Positions 43,901 through 58,900 of a stretch of 64,000 nucleotides of DNA are shown here, one piece after another. The stretch is from Ariolimax columbianus. Lineage: Eukaryota; Mollusca; Gastropoda; Stylommatophora; Arionidae. The notes below the pieces were generated by a model that saw only the letters and a list, made by a program, of their open reading frames with translations, was not told the DNA's origin and searched no databases. Numbering within the stretch: position 1 is the first letter of the stretch; the number at the start of each line of letters is the position of its first letter. The position numbers and the translations under genes are program-made. The stretch lies in contig JAVGWX010000005.1 in the NCBI GenBank assembly GCA_036924085.1, forward strand, positions 94,399,264-94,463,263. The letters are read 5' to 3'.

Positions 43901-46900
43901 TTCAGACACAGAGACTTGTGAAGTAGACAAAGAAAGAGCAGACATTGCAGGGAAAGATGTATGCGCACAGCCAACCACACAATTAGAGAGCCAGACAAAT
44001 ATTTCAACCTTTAGTGCCTTAGATTCAACTGATAATCTGTGATGTTTGTTTGCAGGGTTTCTGGGCGGCAATTTGCCCCTTCAACTTCACTGCCATTGGT
44101 GGCCATCTACCCATGGCTCCAGCACTGATGGTAAGATGGTTGACTATCTTGATTTGTTTTGTTGTGCATGTGTGTATTTATCAATTGTTAAATTGTGCTT
44201 GTGTGTATTAACTTGTTGTTTTGATTTGCCTGCCTTTATCTATTCATTTTAAGCATATCTATTTCCCTCATTCATCTGGTAGTCTGTCTAAGACCTCTCT
44301 CTGTCACAAAGTTTAACCATTAAATAACTACATCTCCTATAAAATTGGCTGACTCTCTCATATGTCTCTGTCATGATGTTTAACCCTTAAATAACTATAT
44401 CTATTTCTCCCATAAAACTGACTGACTTTCTCAGATGTCTCTGTCATAAAGTTTAACCCTTAAATAACGACTTTCTCCCATAAAATTGGCGGACTTTCTC
44501 AGATGTCTCTGTCATGAAGTTTAACCCTTAAATAACTATATCTATTTCTCCCATAAAACTGACTGACTTTCTCAGATGTCTCTGTCATAAAGTTTAACCC
44601 TTAAATAACGACTTTCTCCCATAAAATTGGCGGACTTTCTCAGATGTCTCTGTCATGAAGTTTAACCCTTAAATAACTCTATTTCTCCCATAAAACTGGC
44701 TCTCTTTCTCAGGTATCTGTCTCTCATATGTGTTAAACCCTTAAATTGCCACACCTATTTCTCTCTAAAGTGGCTGTTTGTCTAAAATCTCCTTTGTCAT
44801 AAAGATAACCCTTAAATAACGATTTTCCCCCATAAAATCGGCTGACTTTCTCAGACCTCTCTCGTCACTAAACAGTTTTTATCTTAAATAACCACATCTA
44901 TTCCATTCATAAAGCTGACTCGCTCTTCTCTTATAATCATGCTGTGTATCTCCTAAAAGGGTCAGTGCATGCCATGCTGTCAGTCTATTCATGTAAAGGC
45001 GACATACACGGTGGACATGCTACGCTGTTAGCTTTTCATTTCCACACTGGCACATGTCTGCGTGTCCTATTTAAAATCTGTTGCACAATTGATATTTGAG
45101 TTTGCAGTATTCTTGTCTCAAACTGATGACAAAAATGTATTAATGGGTGTCTCATTGTTATGTTTTGCTTTGCATGAACTGTTTGTTTTCTGCTGCATGT
45201 GTAACTTTTATGAGCACCTAACTTCACTGTTTCATAACTATGGACATTTTTTCAGGTCATAATATGAAGAACTCAAAACAGGTATCAATTTTCCTAGAGA
45301 TCACACCCCACCTTTCCAAACTTTGTTTTATTATTACTATTTCTCCTTACTTTTCCAGTCTGTAATTTTATTTTCATGTCATAGTTTGTCTGCTATATTT
45401 TATCTAGAAATAAAAAACTCATACATGTAACATATTTCATTACAGATAACACATTTTATAACAGGTAATACATCTCATAACAGGTAACACATTTCATATC
45501 AGGTAATGCATCTCGTAACAGGTAACACATTTCATAACAGGTAATACATCTCATAACAGGTAACACATTTTATAACAGGTAACATTTCATAACAGGTAAT
45601 ACATTTTATAACATATAAATATTTTCTAAAAATGACATTCCCATCCATCCCTTCATGTAATCCTTTCTGTTCGTCCTTAATTTTCCGTTCCACAATTTAT
45701 CTCTCAAGTCATTATTTAAAATTCTGCTTTTGTTTTATATCCACAGTGCCATCCACATTATTATTTCACTTTTCTTTTATTTCTGCATCCAAATATTTCT
45801 TTAGCTTTTATTTGATTTCTGCATCCACATTGTTGTTAAACCGTATCTTTTACATCTGCAACCACACTGATGCTAAACTCGTATCTTTTACTTGTGTGGT
45901 TAAGGTTCTTGAATAAATGATACCCCCTGAGAATACGTTCTGGTTAGGTACAACAATACCATGCCCTTAAGTTTGGTAGAGGGACCAGATCTCGGAAGTA
46001 AGTCAAAATTGAACAAAAGTTAAAGCGTAGTCATTATTTAGCTTGCAAATACATTTAGACTGCCGAAAGACAGTACACATATTCATAATATATGTAATAG
46101 CACAAGTGTGACAAATGTAAGAGATTCAGTGCACACAATTTCAAAATATGATGTGTTGAAGGACTGAATGAAGATTGTGGTGTGTGGTTTGAGTCAAAGT
46201 GCATGCCTTTGCCTGATGCAGTTGGGCTCGGACATTGTCTGAAGTAGCCTGAATGTACGTGGACATGAGTCAGTGTATCTAAATGGAGGGGTGTTCCTGG
46301 GCCCCCGCCCCCGACGTTTTGGAAATGTCTGGGAGCAATTTCATCTGTCGTAACTATGTGGTGAGGAAACTTTTTTGCCTATATGGAGGTGTTGATCGAG
46401 ATTTGGGATCATGCCAGTGACTGCATTTGAGAGATGCTAATAATGATGGTACCCAAACAAATATTTCAGACATGAATGAGCAAATTAGTATGCTAATTAT
46501 TTCAATATTAACATTTCTAAGCATTAAAATATGCTGTATTTTGGCACATTATTTGAAATTAATTTGAGACTGGCTTTAAAACATAATACAACGCCAAGTG
46601 GTTTTCTGTTGGGTCTATGTGTTTATGAGAAGGATAAGAATAGCACCACTGCCTCACAGAGAGCATGTCATAAGAGGCGACTCTCTCTTCTTTGCGTTCA
46701 GGATCTTTTGGTCATGCTATATCTGCAGGCCAGTCGCCATGATGAAGTCTGTAGTCTTCACACCAGGTCGGAGCGGCTGCCCCACAGCTTTTGTCTCAGT
46801 TTTGCGCCCTCTGGCCAGGTCTGGCATCTCATTTCCCTATAGATTGCGCATTCCTGTAGAATATGCTCAGGGTTCTGGCATCCTGTTCCACACGGGAACA

Positions 46901-49900
46901 CTCATCGGTGTGTGAGATCTTCAGTCGGTATAGATGTTCTAGTAGTCTGCAGTGTTTATTTCTCAGGCGAAATAAGGTAGTTAAGAGGTGACTAACTGTG
47001 TGACATGGCATAACACCGGCCATGGTTAGGTGGTTTGTTTAGAGCAGCATAGCTGGCACTTAACAGACTGCATGTCAACTTTTCTCTAGTGTTCGAGTCT
47101 ATTAAGATGAATTCGCACATCAGTTAACTATTCAACGCAGCTGAGTATTAAGCTGCTCAAGCCTAGCCCGTTAAGCAGGAAATCCTTCTCCCGGCTATAT
47201 CCAGCTCATACCACATCTGGGACCTGCACAGTGGCATATACCAGAAAATCACTATTACATCAGTGAACCCCAGATGAGTAAGAATTTCCTAGTCTATGTT
47301 TATGCCCCTATCCTCCCAGCCCATGTTTTTAAAGACCTCCTCAAGGGCTACTGTAAAAAGGCCAAACTAAGAATAATCAAAGAAAAACAAGAGAGAATTG
47401 TTTCAGCCTTAGTCAAAGGAGAGAAATTATTATTGTGCTGATTTAACTGATTTTATTCCATAAAAAAACTTGTTTTATATAATTAAGATGTCACAAGTAA
47501 AGAAAAAATGTAGACAATATTGAGCTGATTATTTGGTTTTGTAGCTTCCACCACAAATGAACTTCTACCAATGTGCTTGTTGTGTTCAGATGTTTTTTAT
47601 AACTAAGCAATGAAACTGTTGAGATTGAATTCACATTTTTTATAAAGTAGCATGCTGATAGGTTGGCAACAATATTTCTTAATTCTAGAATTTAAAGCAC
47701 AAGTTTGTAAGCCACAACATAGCTGTTAGTATGTTGAAAAAAGTATCTAGTCAGAGGAATAAAGGCCTCAACATATCTTTACAGGGAAACACACGTGATT
47801 GGAAAATGTGGTAAGCCCCACTGCTTTGGAGAAAATGTAATATTGCCAGCTATACGAGAGGTACCATGATGAGAAGAAATTCAAGGGACATAATTACCTC
47901 TTTTCCACAGTGCAACGTTTATCTAGCCAAATTAATGAGATAGCAACTAATGTTGAAAATCAACTGTGTCATGATTCACATTCAATCAAATTTTTGTTAC
48001 AACTTGATGAAAGTACAGTTCATGACAAACCTAATACCGATGGTGACTGCAAACCTAATACTGATGGTGACTAGTCAAACCTAATACTGATGGTGACTGT
48101 AGTCAAACCTAATACTGATGGTGACTGTAGTCAAACCTAATACTGATGGTGACTGTAGTCAAACCTAATACTGATGGTGACTGTAGTCAAACCTAATACT
48201 GATGGTGACTGTAGTCAAACCTAATACTGATGGGGACTATTGTCAAACCTAATACTGATGGTGACTAGTCAAACCTAATACTGATGGGGACTGTAGTCAA
48301 ATCTAATACTGATGGGGACTGTAGTCAAACCTAATACTGATGGTGACTAGTCAAACCTAATACTGATGGGGACTGTAGTCAAACCTAATACTGATGGTGA
48401 CTAGTCAAACCTAATACTGATGGGGACTGTAGTCAAATCTAATACTGATGGGGACTGTAGTCAAACCTAATACTGATGGTGACTAGTAAAACCTAATACT
48501 GATGGGGACTGTAGTCAAACCTAATACTGATGGTGACTGTAGTCAAACCTAATACTGATGGGGACTGTAGTCAAATCTAATACTGATGGGGACTACTGTA
48601 GTTAAACCTAATACTGATGGGGACTGTAGTCAATCCTAATACTGATGTTGACTGTAGTCAAACTTAATACTGATGGTGACTGTAGTCAAACCTAATACTG
48701 ATGGTGACTAGTCAAACCTAATACTGATGGTGACTAGTCAAACCTAATACTGATGGGGACTGTAGTCAAATCTAATACTGATGGTGACTGTAGTCAAATC
48801 GAATACTGATGGGGACTGTAGTCAAACCTAATACTGATGGGGACTGTAGTCAAATCTAATACTGATGGTGACTGTAGTCAAACCTAATACTGATTGTGAC
48901 TAGTCAAACCTAATACTGATTATGACTGCAGTCAAACCTTATACTGATGGGGACTGTAGTCAAACCTAATACTGATGAGGACTGCAGTAAAACTCAATAC
49001 AGATGAATAAACTGAAGATAGGTGGCACTGACGAATGCACCTGTGGTACAGGGAAAATGACCGCTGAACATCTATTGCAAAATTGCCCGACATACGAGGA
49101 CCAGAGAAAGTACATGTGGCCATCACCAGTGGCAACACTAGACAAGCTCTATGGCAGTGTTGACAGCCTCAGGATGAAAGCTGCTTTCTTCGAACAAATA
49201 CAAGTTGACGTCTGACAGTGTACGAAGAAGAAGAATACAGATGAAACTTAACTACCGATCCTTTGACTCCTATTTGAGGATTACACATAAAATTATTGCA
49301 GTTATGAATAACAGATTTTCTTTAGGTAATCTGTAATCGTGGTGGTTAATTAAGCATAACAGGTATCTGATGACAGGTAGTCAAATGTTGTTTAAACTCA
49401 ATGCAGTCTTTTGCCTTGGAGTACCATGTTGGATCAAGAACTTTACACCCATCTCTCCATCATATTGGTAGATGTTGGAGTTACACTTGTAGGGCCACCA
49501 TAACATCACTTTTCATGTGCATCAATTATCAGACATGCATAGCAATAAGCCCGACACATCTGCATTTTCTTAACAATGCCATAATGAAGGAAGTTTAATG
49601 TCTGATTTTTGTGTTGTAAAGTCGGTCCTGCAGAGAGATGTTCTTTGCTCCATTGCTCTTTGAGAAACTTGAAACTTCTCTGCAGCTTCTCCTTGAAGCT
49701 TCTATAGCTTGTAGCCTGATGCTATGGCTGGAATAACAATGCTGTTGAATGTCTAAATCTCTTGTCTTTGTCATTTCTCATTTGCTGAAATAAGTGTTTG
49801 ATATGATTGAATTTGAACCATTCTGCTGCTATCCATCATGAAATCTTACCATTTATTGGGTGTGAGTTTGTCATTTCTTGGCTCACGTTATTTGCTGAAT

Positions 49901-52900
49901 TCAGGCATTTACTATGTCTTTTATAAGAAAAGCCTAATATGTACGACTGACTGTAGCAAACTTAGTGATAACTGTCAAGGTTTAAAAGTAGTTAGTCATA
50001 AAAACAGTAACAGACATTTCAGTCAAGGTCTTTATCAGAGATTAGACAGACAAAGAACAGTGAGCTAAGTTAAACAAATATCAGTGTAGAATATATTAGT
50101 TAATTAAACAAAACTCTTTCAGCTCCCAGTGGAGCATAAGTCTTTAACAAATACAAGCCAAAATACACACACATACACTCCCCTGTCCTTTGCTAGTAGT
50201 CCCAGTTCTGACATCTTTCCAGATCTCTTTATGTGTGTTTCAGACTGGTCTGCACCATGTGTGTTTTAACTTAACATCTTTATACTGGTTTAGAAGACAA
50301 CCAGTTTAATTAAAATTACCAATTTATTCTTAAATGCATTAATTGTCCCTACCTCCACTACCTCCCATGGAAATGCATTCCAAGCATTCACCACTCTCTG
50401 ACTAAAAAAAAATATTTCCTAATATCTGATCTGGACCTCTCTTTAGTTAAATTGTAGCTATGCCCTCTTGTTCTTTTTGATGGCTGTATTTTAAAAAACT
50501 TGTTATAGTCTAATTTATCCATTCCTCTGATCATCTTATAAACCTGTATTAAGTCACCTCGAAGTCTTCTCTCTTCTAGACACTGTAGGCCTGTTCTTCT
50601 CAGTTTTTCCTAATAACTGTAATTCTAGAATCCCACTATCAGCTTTGTCACTCTATTTTGTACTCTTTCCGGCATGTTTATATCCCCTCTATGATAAGGA
50701 CTCCACACCTGTACACAATACTCCAATCTAGGTCTAACTAATGCTTCATACAGTTTGACTATCACTTCCTTGCTCCTATGTTTAATATTTCTTTTGTTCA
50801 TACCTAACATTGCATTTGCCTTTTTCACTGCTACCTGAACTTGCTCACTCACCTTACCTGTATGATCTATTATAACCCCTAGGTCCCTTTCCTTATCTAT
50901 TTTTCTAATATTGTTTTCTCCCATTCTGTAATTATGTTCTATATTGCATCTACCCATGTGGATGACTGTACATTTATCTACATTAAACTCCATTTGCCAG
51001 CTTACAGCTTATCTAAATCCGACCTCAATGTATCCATTTCTGCTTTAGATGAGACACTACTGCATAGTTTTGTATCATCAGCAAACTTTGCAATCATGGA
51101 TCCCATATCAATGTCCATATCGTTTATATATATCAAGAACAAAATTGCTCCCAAAACCGAGCCCTGTGGCACTCCACTTTATCTTCACACCACTCAGAGT
51201 ACTCCTTATTTATGCCCACTCTCTGCCTTCTTCCCGTTAACCAATTTTCAATCCATTTTTTCAACTTCCCCACCTATTATATGTGATTTTAACTTTCTAA
51301 ATAATCTTTGATGAGGTACTCAAAGGCCTTTGCAAAATCTAGACAAATAACATCCACGGACTCCCCTTATCTATCATTTTAGTAACCTCCTCCATGAATT
51401 TGAATAAATTTGTTAAGCATGATCTCCCTCTAGTAAACCCATGCTGGCTATTTATAATTAGATTAAATTTGTCTAAATGCATTCCAATGTTTTCTTTGAT
51501 TATTGACTCTAACAATTTACAGACCATGCTTGTTAAACTCACCGGTCTATAATTTGATGGATCTGATTTTTTGCCTTTTTTGAATAAGGGGATCACTCCT
51601 GCATCTTTCCAATCCTGTGGAACAATCCCTTTTGCAAGTGATTGAGAACATAATATAGCCAATGGTTTTACTAGTTGGTCTCTAATTTCAAACAGCAATT
51701 TTGGATGAATACCATCTTGACCTGGACATTTATCCACTTTAAACCCCTCCAATTTTTTGAAAACTATTTCCTCTGTAATACAGATTGATTATAATCCTGC
51801 TGTATCCATTTCTCTTTGAAAAAAATCTATAGGCTCTGGGATCTTGGAGCAGTCCTCTTTTGTGTAAGACTGTGCCAAAGTACTGATTGAGCAGATTAGC
51901 TGCCTCCCTATTCTCACTTATTATTTTCCCTGTGCTGTCTATGAGAGGGCCTACTTTGTATTTCGTTCTTTGTTTATTTCTAACAAAAGAAAAGAAGCTT
52001 TTACTATCAGTCTTGATCCTCTGAGCAAGTTTTTATTTAAGTCTATTTTTGCTGTTTTATTCACTTTCTCTTCTATGTTATGCTTATCCAAATATTTTAA
52101 ATATGTTTCTTTTGATTTACCTGCCTCTATATATTTTCTCCATGCTTTATTTTTAGCTCTTCTACATTTAATTACAAATCTAGTTATTCACTTTCTATGC
52201 TTGGGGTTTACCTCCCTACATAGAACGCATTTCTCTTTTAGCTTTTCTAGAACTGTTTTAAAACTGTTCCACTCCTGTTCAACATCTGTTCCTCCTACAA
52301 TATTTTTCAAGATTATGTGGCTTGCTGCCTCTTTGATCCTCTTAACATCTACCTTAGAGTAGTCGTATGATCGCATGTTTATTTTTACTTCTTTCCCTGC
52401 AATAAGACCCCAACGGATGATTTGATGGTCACTTGAGCCAAATAGTTCCCCAACAGCAACGTTTTCAATCATATATTCCTCTGTAGTAAAAACTAAGTCG
52501 AGTGTTTTTTTGCGTCTGGTAGCTGCTTCTAAATGTTGAATTTAAAAATTGTTATTTATGCACTTAACAAAAGGTTTTGGTCTTTCCCAACTTCTCTTAC
52601 CCTTGATAGTCCAGAGTACAACTTGCCTGATAATGCTATCCGCCAGCCACCTTAGTGTCTATCCAAACCAGCGCCAATGCTTGTCCTGCACATCTCTTGC
52701 CAGAGCACTGATACTTGAACCAGTTCTATGCAACTTTTCAATGAAGATCATCCAAGTGGGACGATTTAGGTTCAGTCATTTTGTGAACATTCACAAAAGA
52801 GTTTATGTGTTTGAAAGACTTACATTAGATGTTCTTGTGTTGACAAGGGTAATGTGGCGCTGTGGAAACCATCTGACACTGCAGTCCTGTCTAACTACAC

Positions 52901-55900
52901 TGTCTACAAGATCTACAGAGAAGCAGGGCTGCCTGCGGGAGTGATCAACTTTGTTCCTGCAGATGGACCAGTCTTTGGGGACACATGCTTGGCTTCCCCT
53001 GACTTTGCTGGGCTGAACTTCACAGGCAGCGTCACGTAAGTTCTTGTAGGTCACAACGTAAATAGTAACTTTTAACAAAGGTCTACAGAAACAAAAGCAA
53101 TCTATGTTACAACCAAAAGATCTTTATCAGGGACTAAGGAGAACACAAAATTCAAACTCATCTAAACATGTCTGCATGTTAGTGGGGTTAAAAGAAAAGC
53201 ATAAAATCATCGTCATTTATTTGTCTGGTTTCCCCTTAGAACATAGGGCAACAACAGATGATCTCCATCTGTTTTTATTTTGTGCTGTCTTCGTGAGTTC
53301 CACCCATGAGATCCTGACTGAACATTTCTTCTTCACTGGGCATTTCTTGACCTCGCCACCCAATCCAGTGGTTGTCTGGTTTTACTGGAAAGGCATATAG
53401 AGTTGAAAGCAAATATGGCTTTGTTAATCATGGTCTTAACATTTTGGTTTGTTCCCGTCTTTACTAATTTTTTTCCCCAGGTAGATACCATTTTGCACTT
53501 CTTCAATTATCTGACAGTTAATCTTTATAGGGTATCTTTGTTTGCTATTTATTATCATTTTCATTGTTTTGTTCACACTAATCTGCAATCCCATCTTTGT
53601 TGCTTCATATGCTATCTTTTCTTGTATGTCCTTCAGCTTCTGTGACACCATGCATATATCATCCATGGAATTGAAGTCTTCCAGCTGCTTATCTGTATTA
53701 CTGTTTTTCTACTCACTGTTGTTTGATACATCACTAAGTCAAAGATCTTAAACACTAACAGACTGCCTCTCTTTCCCTTTTCTGTAGAACATTCAAGAAG
53801 TTGTGGAAACAGATTGCACAGAATCTGGATGTCTTCAAGAACTATCCAAGGATTATTGGGGGTAAGGATGACTCAGTGTTTGTGTTAATAGTCTATCAGT
53901 GTCCGAGTGGCAGTGTGCTCGCATTTCACAGCAAAGGTATCTGGTTTAATTATCATACCAACATGCTCCAGTCGAACCAGCTGAAGATGGGTACATGGTT
54001 TCCTGTTAGAGCTGAAACCAAGTAGAAGAAGTCTAAGACCCGGGGAGTAAGTCGTGGTGCCCAAGGACAGGGGGAGTATAAAACACTTCAACTCTGACAG
54101 CAGTGTCTGTTATGAAACTACCTTTACTTTATTGAAATCACACACACATAAACATTCACGAATAACAGATAGATAATATTACTGATAGTCATATGATTTC
54201 AGTTTGGAAAATATTCAAAAATGAGCTGAGACCATCTCAGATAAGTAGGTTGGCTGGGCAAGCACACTTGTCTTTGCCAGAATAAGCAGTGATGTGTGGG
54301 TACTGGGGCATTGTCAAGGTGGAGGAACCAGGAGTGATGTGTGGGTGCTGGGGCATTGTCAAGGTGGAGGAACCAGGAGTGCGGTGTGAGTGCTGGGGCA
54401 TTGTCAAGGTGGAGGAACCAGGAGTGATGTGTGGGTGCTGGGGCATTGTCAAGGTGGAGGAACCAGGAGTGATGTGTGGGTACTGGGGCATTGTCGAGGT
54501 GGAGGAACCAGGAGTGATGTGTGGGTACTGGGGCATTGTCAAGGTGGAGGAACCAGGAGTGATGTGTCGGTACTGGGGCATTGTCAAGGTGGAGGAACCA
54601 GGAGTGATGTGTGGGTGCTGGGGCATTGTCAAGGTGGAGAAACCAGGAGTGATGTGTGGGTGCTGGGGCATTGTCAAGATGGAGAAACCAGGAGTTATTT
54701 CTCTGCAACGCAGACCTTTTTTGTGAACATTTTTGTTTGAATATCATGGAATCATCTTCTTCTTCGTACGCAGTCAGACAGTAACCATTATTTTTTCGAA
54801 AATAGCGGCGGTCATCCTGAGGCTGTCGCCACTGCCATAGAGCTTGTCTTGCAGTTCCACTGGTGATGGCCACATCTGCTCTCTCTGATCCTCGTATGTC
54901 GGGCAGTTCTGCAGCAGATGTTCAGCGGTCATTTTACCGGTACCGCACGGGCATTCGTTGGTACCACCTATCTTCAATTTGTTGAATAGGTGGTACCTCA
55001 GTCTATTGTGGCCAGTGCGAAGTCTGAAGACAACGACCTGCTCTCTTCGGTTCAACTGGTAATAGGCATCGTTTTTGGTGTAACCAGTATGTTTGGTTCC
55101 CATTTGGTCATGTATCTGGCTTTGATAAGCCGTTTTGACTCTTCGTACGTCATACTAGTATCTGTTTGTGGTAGTCTTGCACCTTCTTTTGCCAGTCTGT
55201 CTGCCTCCTCGTTGCCTTGGATGTTGCAGTGTGATGGGACCCACTGTACCACTACCCTTTTTGGTGCGGACTGCTGGCACAGTTGGCAGAGTGCTGCTCT
55301 TAAGTCATTAAGCTCAGTGTTTTTCTGGCTTTTTAGCGCTGTGACTACGGCGAGAGCATTTGTAAGCAGGACTATATGGCTTTCATTTTCTTTGTGTGTC
55401 ACCATTTCTTCCACTGCCGCCCTCAGTGCCTCTGCCTCCGCTCTGAAATTGCTTGTGTACTTACCAGTAGCGAATGACAGTGTTATTTGTCTGCCATTTG
55501 GTAGGTTCAGGAATGCTCCTGCCCCTCCGTTCTGTGTAGTGTTTGTTACAGAACCGTTGGTGTATGCATGGGTCCAGTCCATGCTTGGGTAGCTTTTCGA
55601 TATAAAGCTTAGGGTAGTATCTCTCCTTTCTGAATATCATGGAATGATCCTATAGAGATGTCGCTTTGTTCTGCTATTTCTTGAATGTCATACAATGATT
55701 GGAATGCTCCATCTCAGAAACCTGGACAACATGAGCATTCTCAGATAATGTTGTCGGTCATACTGAATGTGAATTGTCATCTGTTGACTACCGACCACTG
55801 TTAAACCACTCATAACAACTCATACAGCTCATGAATTGATCTCCATAAACTTGTTTTAAGATTTTATGAGTCTGTGACAACAATCCCCAGCTTGAAGCAA

Positions 55901-58900
55901 AACTTAATGTTGACTCACTGTTCATGAAATTCATTCAGGCATCTTGGGAAACACTAAACATGATCTGCACGTATGTAGACAATCAGCTACAGGATGATAA
56001 ACAATTACAACAGCAAAAATATAGATGAATTGTAAATTAATTAAGAAATTCATCATTAGGCAATACCAATGACATCATTTTGACATGCAATTTAGACAGT
56101 TCCTGATACTTTTTGAACAATCCTAGGACATGGCTTAGAGTTGAACAAACCATGATGTTGTGAAGACAAATAGCCCAGTACCTGAAAGTCTGCAAGAACT
56201 ACAAATAAATTGACGAAAAACTATCACAGCATTTGTTCCCATTGCTGGTGTCTATTGGAAAGATCTTAGAATTGCGGAATAAAGGCCGCTTGACTCATGC
56301 AGTGTATAGGCTAGGTTTTTATTTTACTCCCAATATAAGAATCTATGCCGTACCAAGGTTTGAAACTATGTTCCCTTGATCAGAAGGTATGTGCCAAAAC
56401 CACCGGAACATCTGCTTCACGTCTGCAAGAACTGTCCAAGGATTATTAGAGGCGTGCCTGCAAGAACTGTCCAAGGATTATTAGAGGCGTGCCTGCAAGA
56501 CTAAAGATGTCAAAATAAGAATACAGAAAGCAAGAGGATAATTTATTGCTTTAGGGAACTAACAGACATCAAAATAAATTCAGTCCAAAACAAGTATCCA
56601 AATCTTTAACTCCAGCCTGAAATACATCCAACTGTATAGCTCTGAACATGGAGAACACTAACAACAATGAAAATGGTACCAACTTTCATAAATAGGTGTC
56701 TGCGCAGAGATTAAAATGGTATAAGAGTGGAGTTGTTGGAAAGAAGCAGACAGAAATCATTGGAACATGACAAGAAAGGGCAAGTGTTGGATAGAACACC
56801 ACACATTAAGAAAACCACCTGATATCATTACAAGAAAGTCTCTGTTCTGGAATCCTCAATGCAAGAGAAGTAGAGGCAGACCAAAACATAAATGGAGAAG
56901 AGAGGTCAAGTAAAATAAAAGCTGGTATAATGGAAATAGGGAAGTCGTAAACAGAGCTGGAACGGATAACCCGGATAGGTCTCTGCATGTATTTGTTGAT
57001 GACATGTGCTCCAGAAGGGGCTGAAAGGCTTTGATTGACTGAAGTCTGCTAAGCTTACTGTTTGATATTAGTGTGATGTATTATGGATAAATTTGAAATG
57101 TTCTCCACAAATCTCACGGCATTCAGAAATGGGTATCTACCAGATCATAGATGAGGAGAGGAGACTAATGTCTGGTCAGGCATAACATTCTGATCAAACA
57201 AGCAAAATATACTGACCAAGGCGTCCACCTCACTACCACACAGTTCTGCCTGGAAACAGACTGTTTCAAGGCATTCTGGTTAACAAGGTGAGAGATCGAC
57301 ATGATCCCTGTAGTAGTAGGGTTACATGCAGATGAAACCAAGCATAGCACAACTGCCTGGAGGACCCCGGTCCACCTTCATCAGCACGCTCGGTGTGAAT
57401 AAAACTTCTGCAATCCACCACTTAATGCCCTTTTCAGGGTGCATAAAAGAGTAATCATACTCATTGTGGGCATTCAGCAACAACAACCACCAGATCATAG
57501 ATATATTTGGACTTCCATTACCAGGAGACTTCTTACCTACAACATGTCATTTCATCCTTTGATTGGGGGAGGGGATGTCAATTATTTTTGGAAATTTGTG
57601 GACTTGACTTAGCTTCAGTAAATGCCACCAGCATGATAAACTGGTTGATAAGGGTATGACCAATGTAATCTTCCATACATGTAGTAATAGGTGACTAACA
57701 AGGACCACATAGGGCAACCTCATCATGCAAAATCATTGCTGTAAAGCTAACCCAACAAGTACACACGTATAGGCTTCCTGTAAGGATGTCAGCTGGTGGG
57801 CCTATACTTCACTTGGAGCGAAATGATGAATCACGATTAAATCAAGTTGTGAATGTTTGGGAAATTATTGGACCTCACAGAGAGGTTAGGCCTAACATTA
57901 AGAGATCTGGAAATATCTGGTCAGAACTGGAGTCACTGGCACAAGACAGAGGGTCTTGGTGTGTATTTGTTTAAAACCTATGTTCTATGCTCCACTGGGA
58001 GCTGACAGGGTTGATTTATTGATTGAAAAGTTGCAGTCAAAGACATTGTGGGAGGATATGTATGTGAATAAATTACTCGAGGATTTTGCCTGATTGCAAT
58101 CTACCTTTCATTGATTGACTGATTAAAAAGTTACAACCAAAGACATAGTGTAATGATATATGTATGCAAATAACTTACTAGCCAGTGAAGATAGTAAATA
58201 TATGTTGATGGTACAAACAAATTGTTACAATAATTTTAATTTGCCATTTAAACATTCACATATCAGATATTTTAAATGGTGTATTCCTGTTGTTAGTCCA
58301 TCAAGCGCGATGAGAACCTTTCCTTTTTAATTTTAGCCTGTCCTTCCAGTCGAGTATTCTGTATTTCCGGGTTGAAGATGGGTGCGGAGATGGCTGACAA
58401 GTCCGATTTGGGATCTGCATACTCGCAGGCAGTGAGGGCATTGAAAATTCACTTAACGAACCTTTGTGATATTTCACAGGCTTTTTAGGCCTTTCTCCGT
58501 TGTTCTGCTGCAGTCTTTTTAGAAGCCTCGCATGACACTGCTCCTCTGCGGAGAGCTGTATGGTCTTTTGCAGCATCTTTCCATGTTTCGAGGTTTATGC
58601 TGAAGGCTTTTAAAGATGTTTTTAGTGTGTCTTTAAAGTGCTTTTTTTTTTACCTCCATGGGAGCGTTCGCCATTCTGCATCTCGCTATAGAAGATTATT
58701 TTTGGTAACCAGTAGTCTGGCGAACCATATGACGCCCAGCGAATCTGTGATTGCATCATGATGGTATTAATGCTAGGGATACCAGCTCTCTCAAGAACAG
58801 CAGTGTCCGGGACACTGTCTTGCCATTTGCCTGAGACAAAGTATGTGAAAGTGATTCAGATTCTTTTTATGCCGCCTGTATACAGTCCATATTTCACTTT

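Noticed and set aside
54199..54873. 224-codon minus-strand ORF with 15-residue repeats
   Set aside because: A fusion of LINE family A 3' sequence and the 45-bp minisatellite; not a gene.
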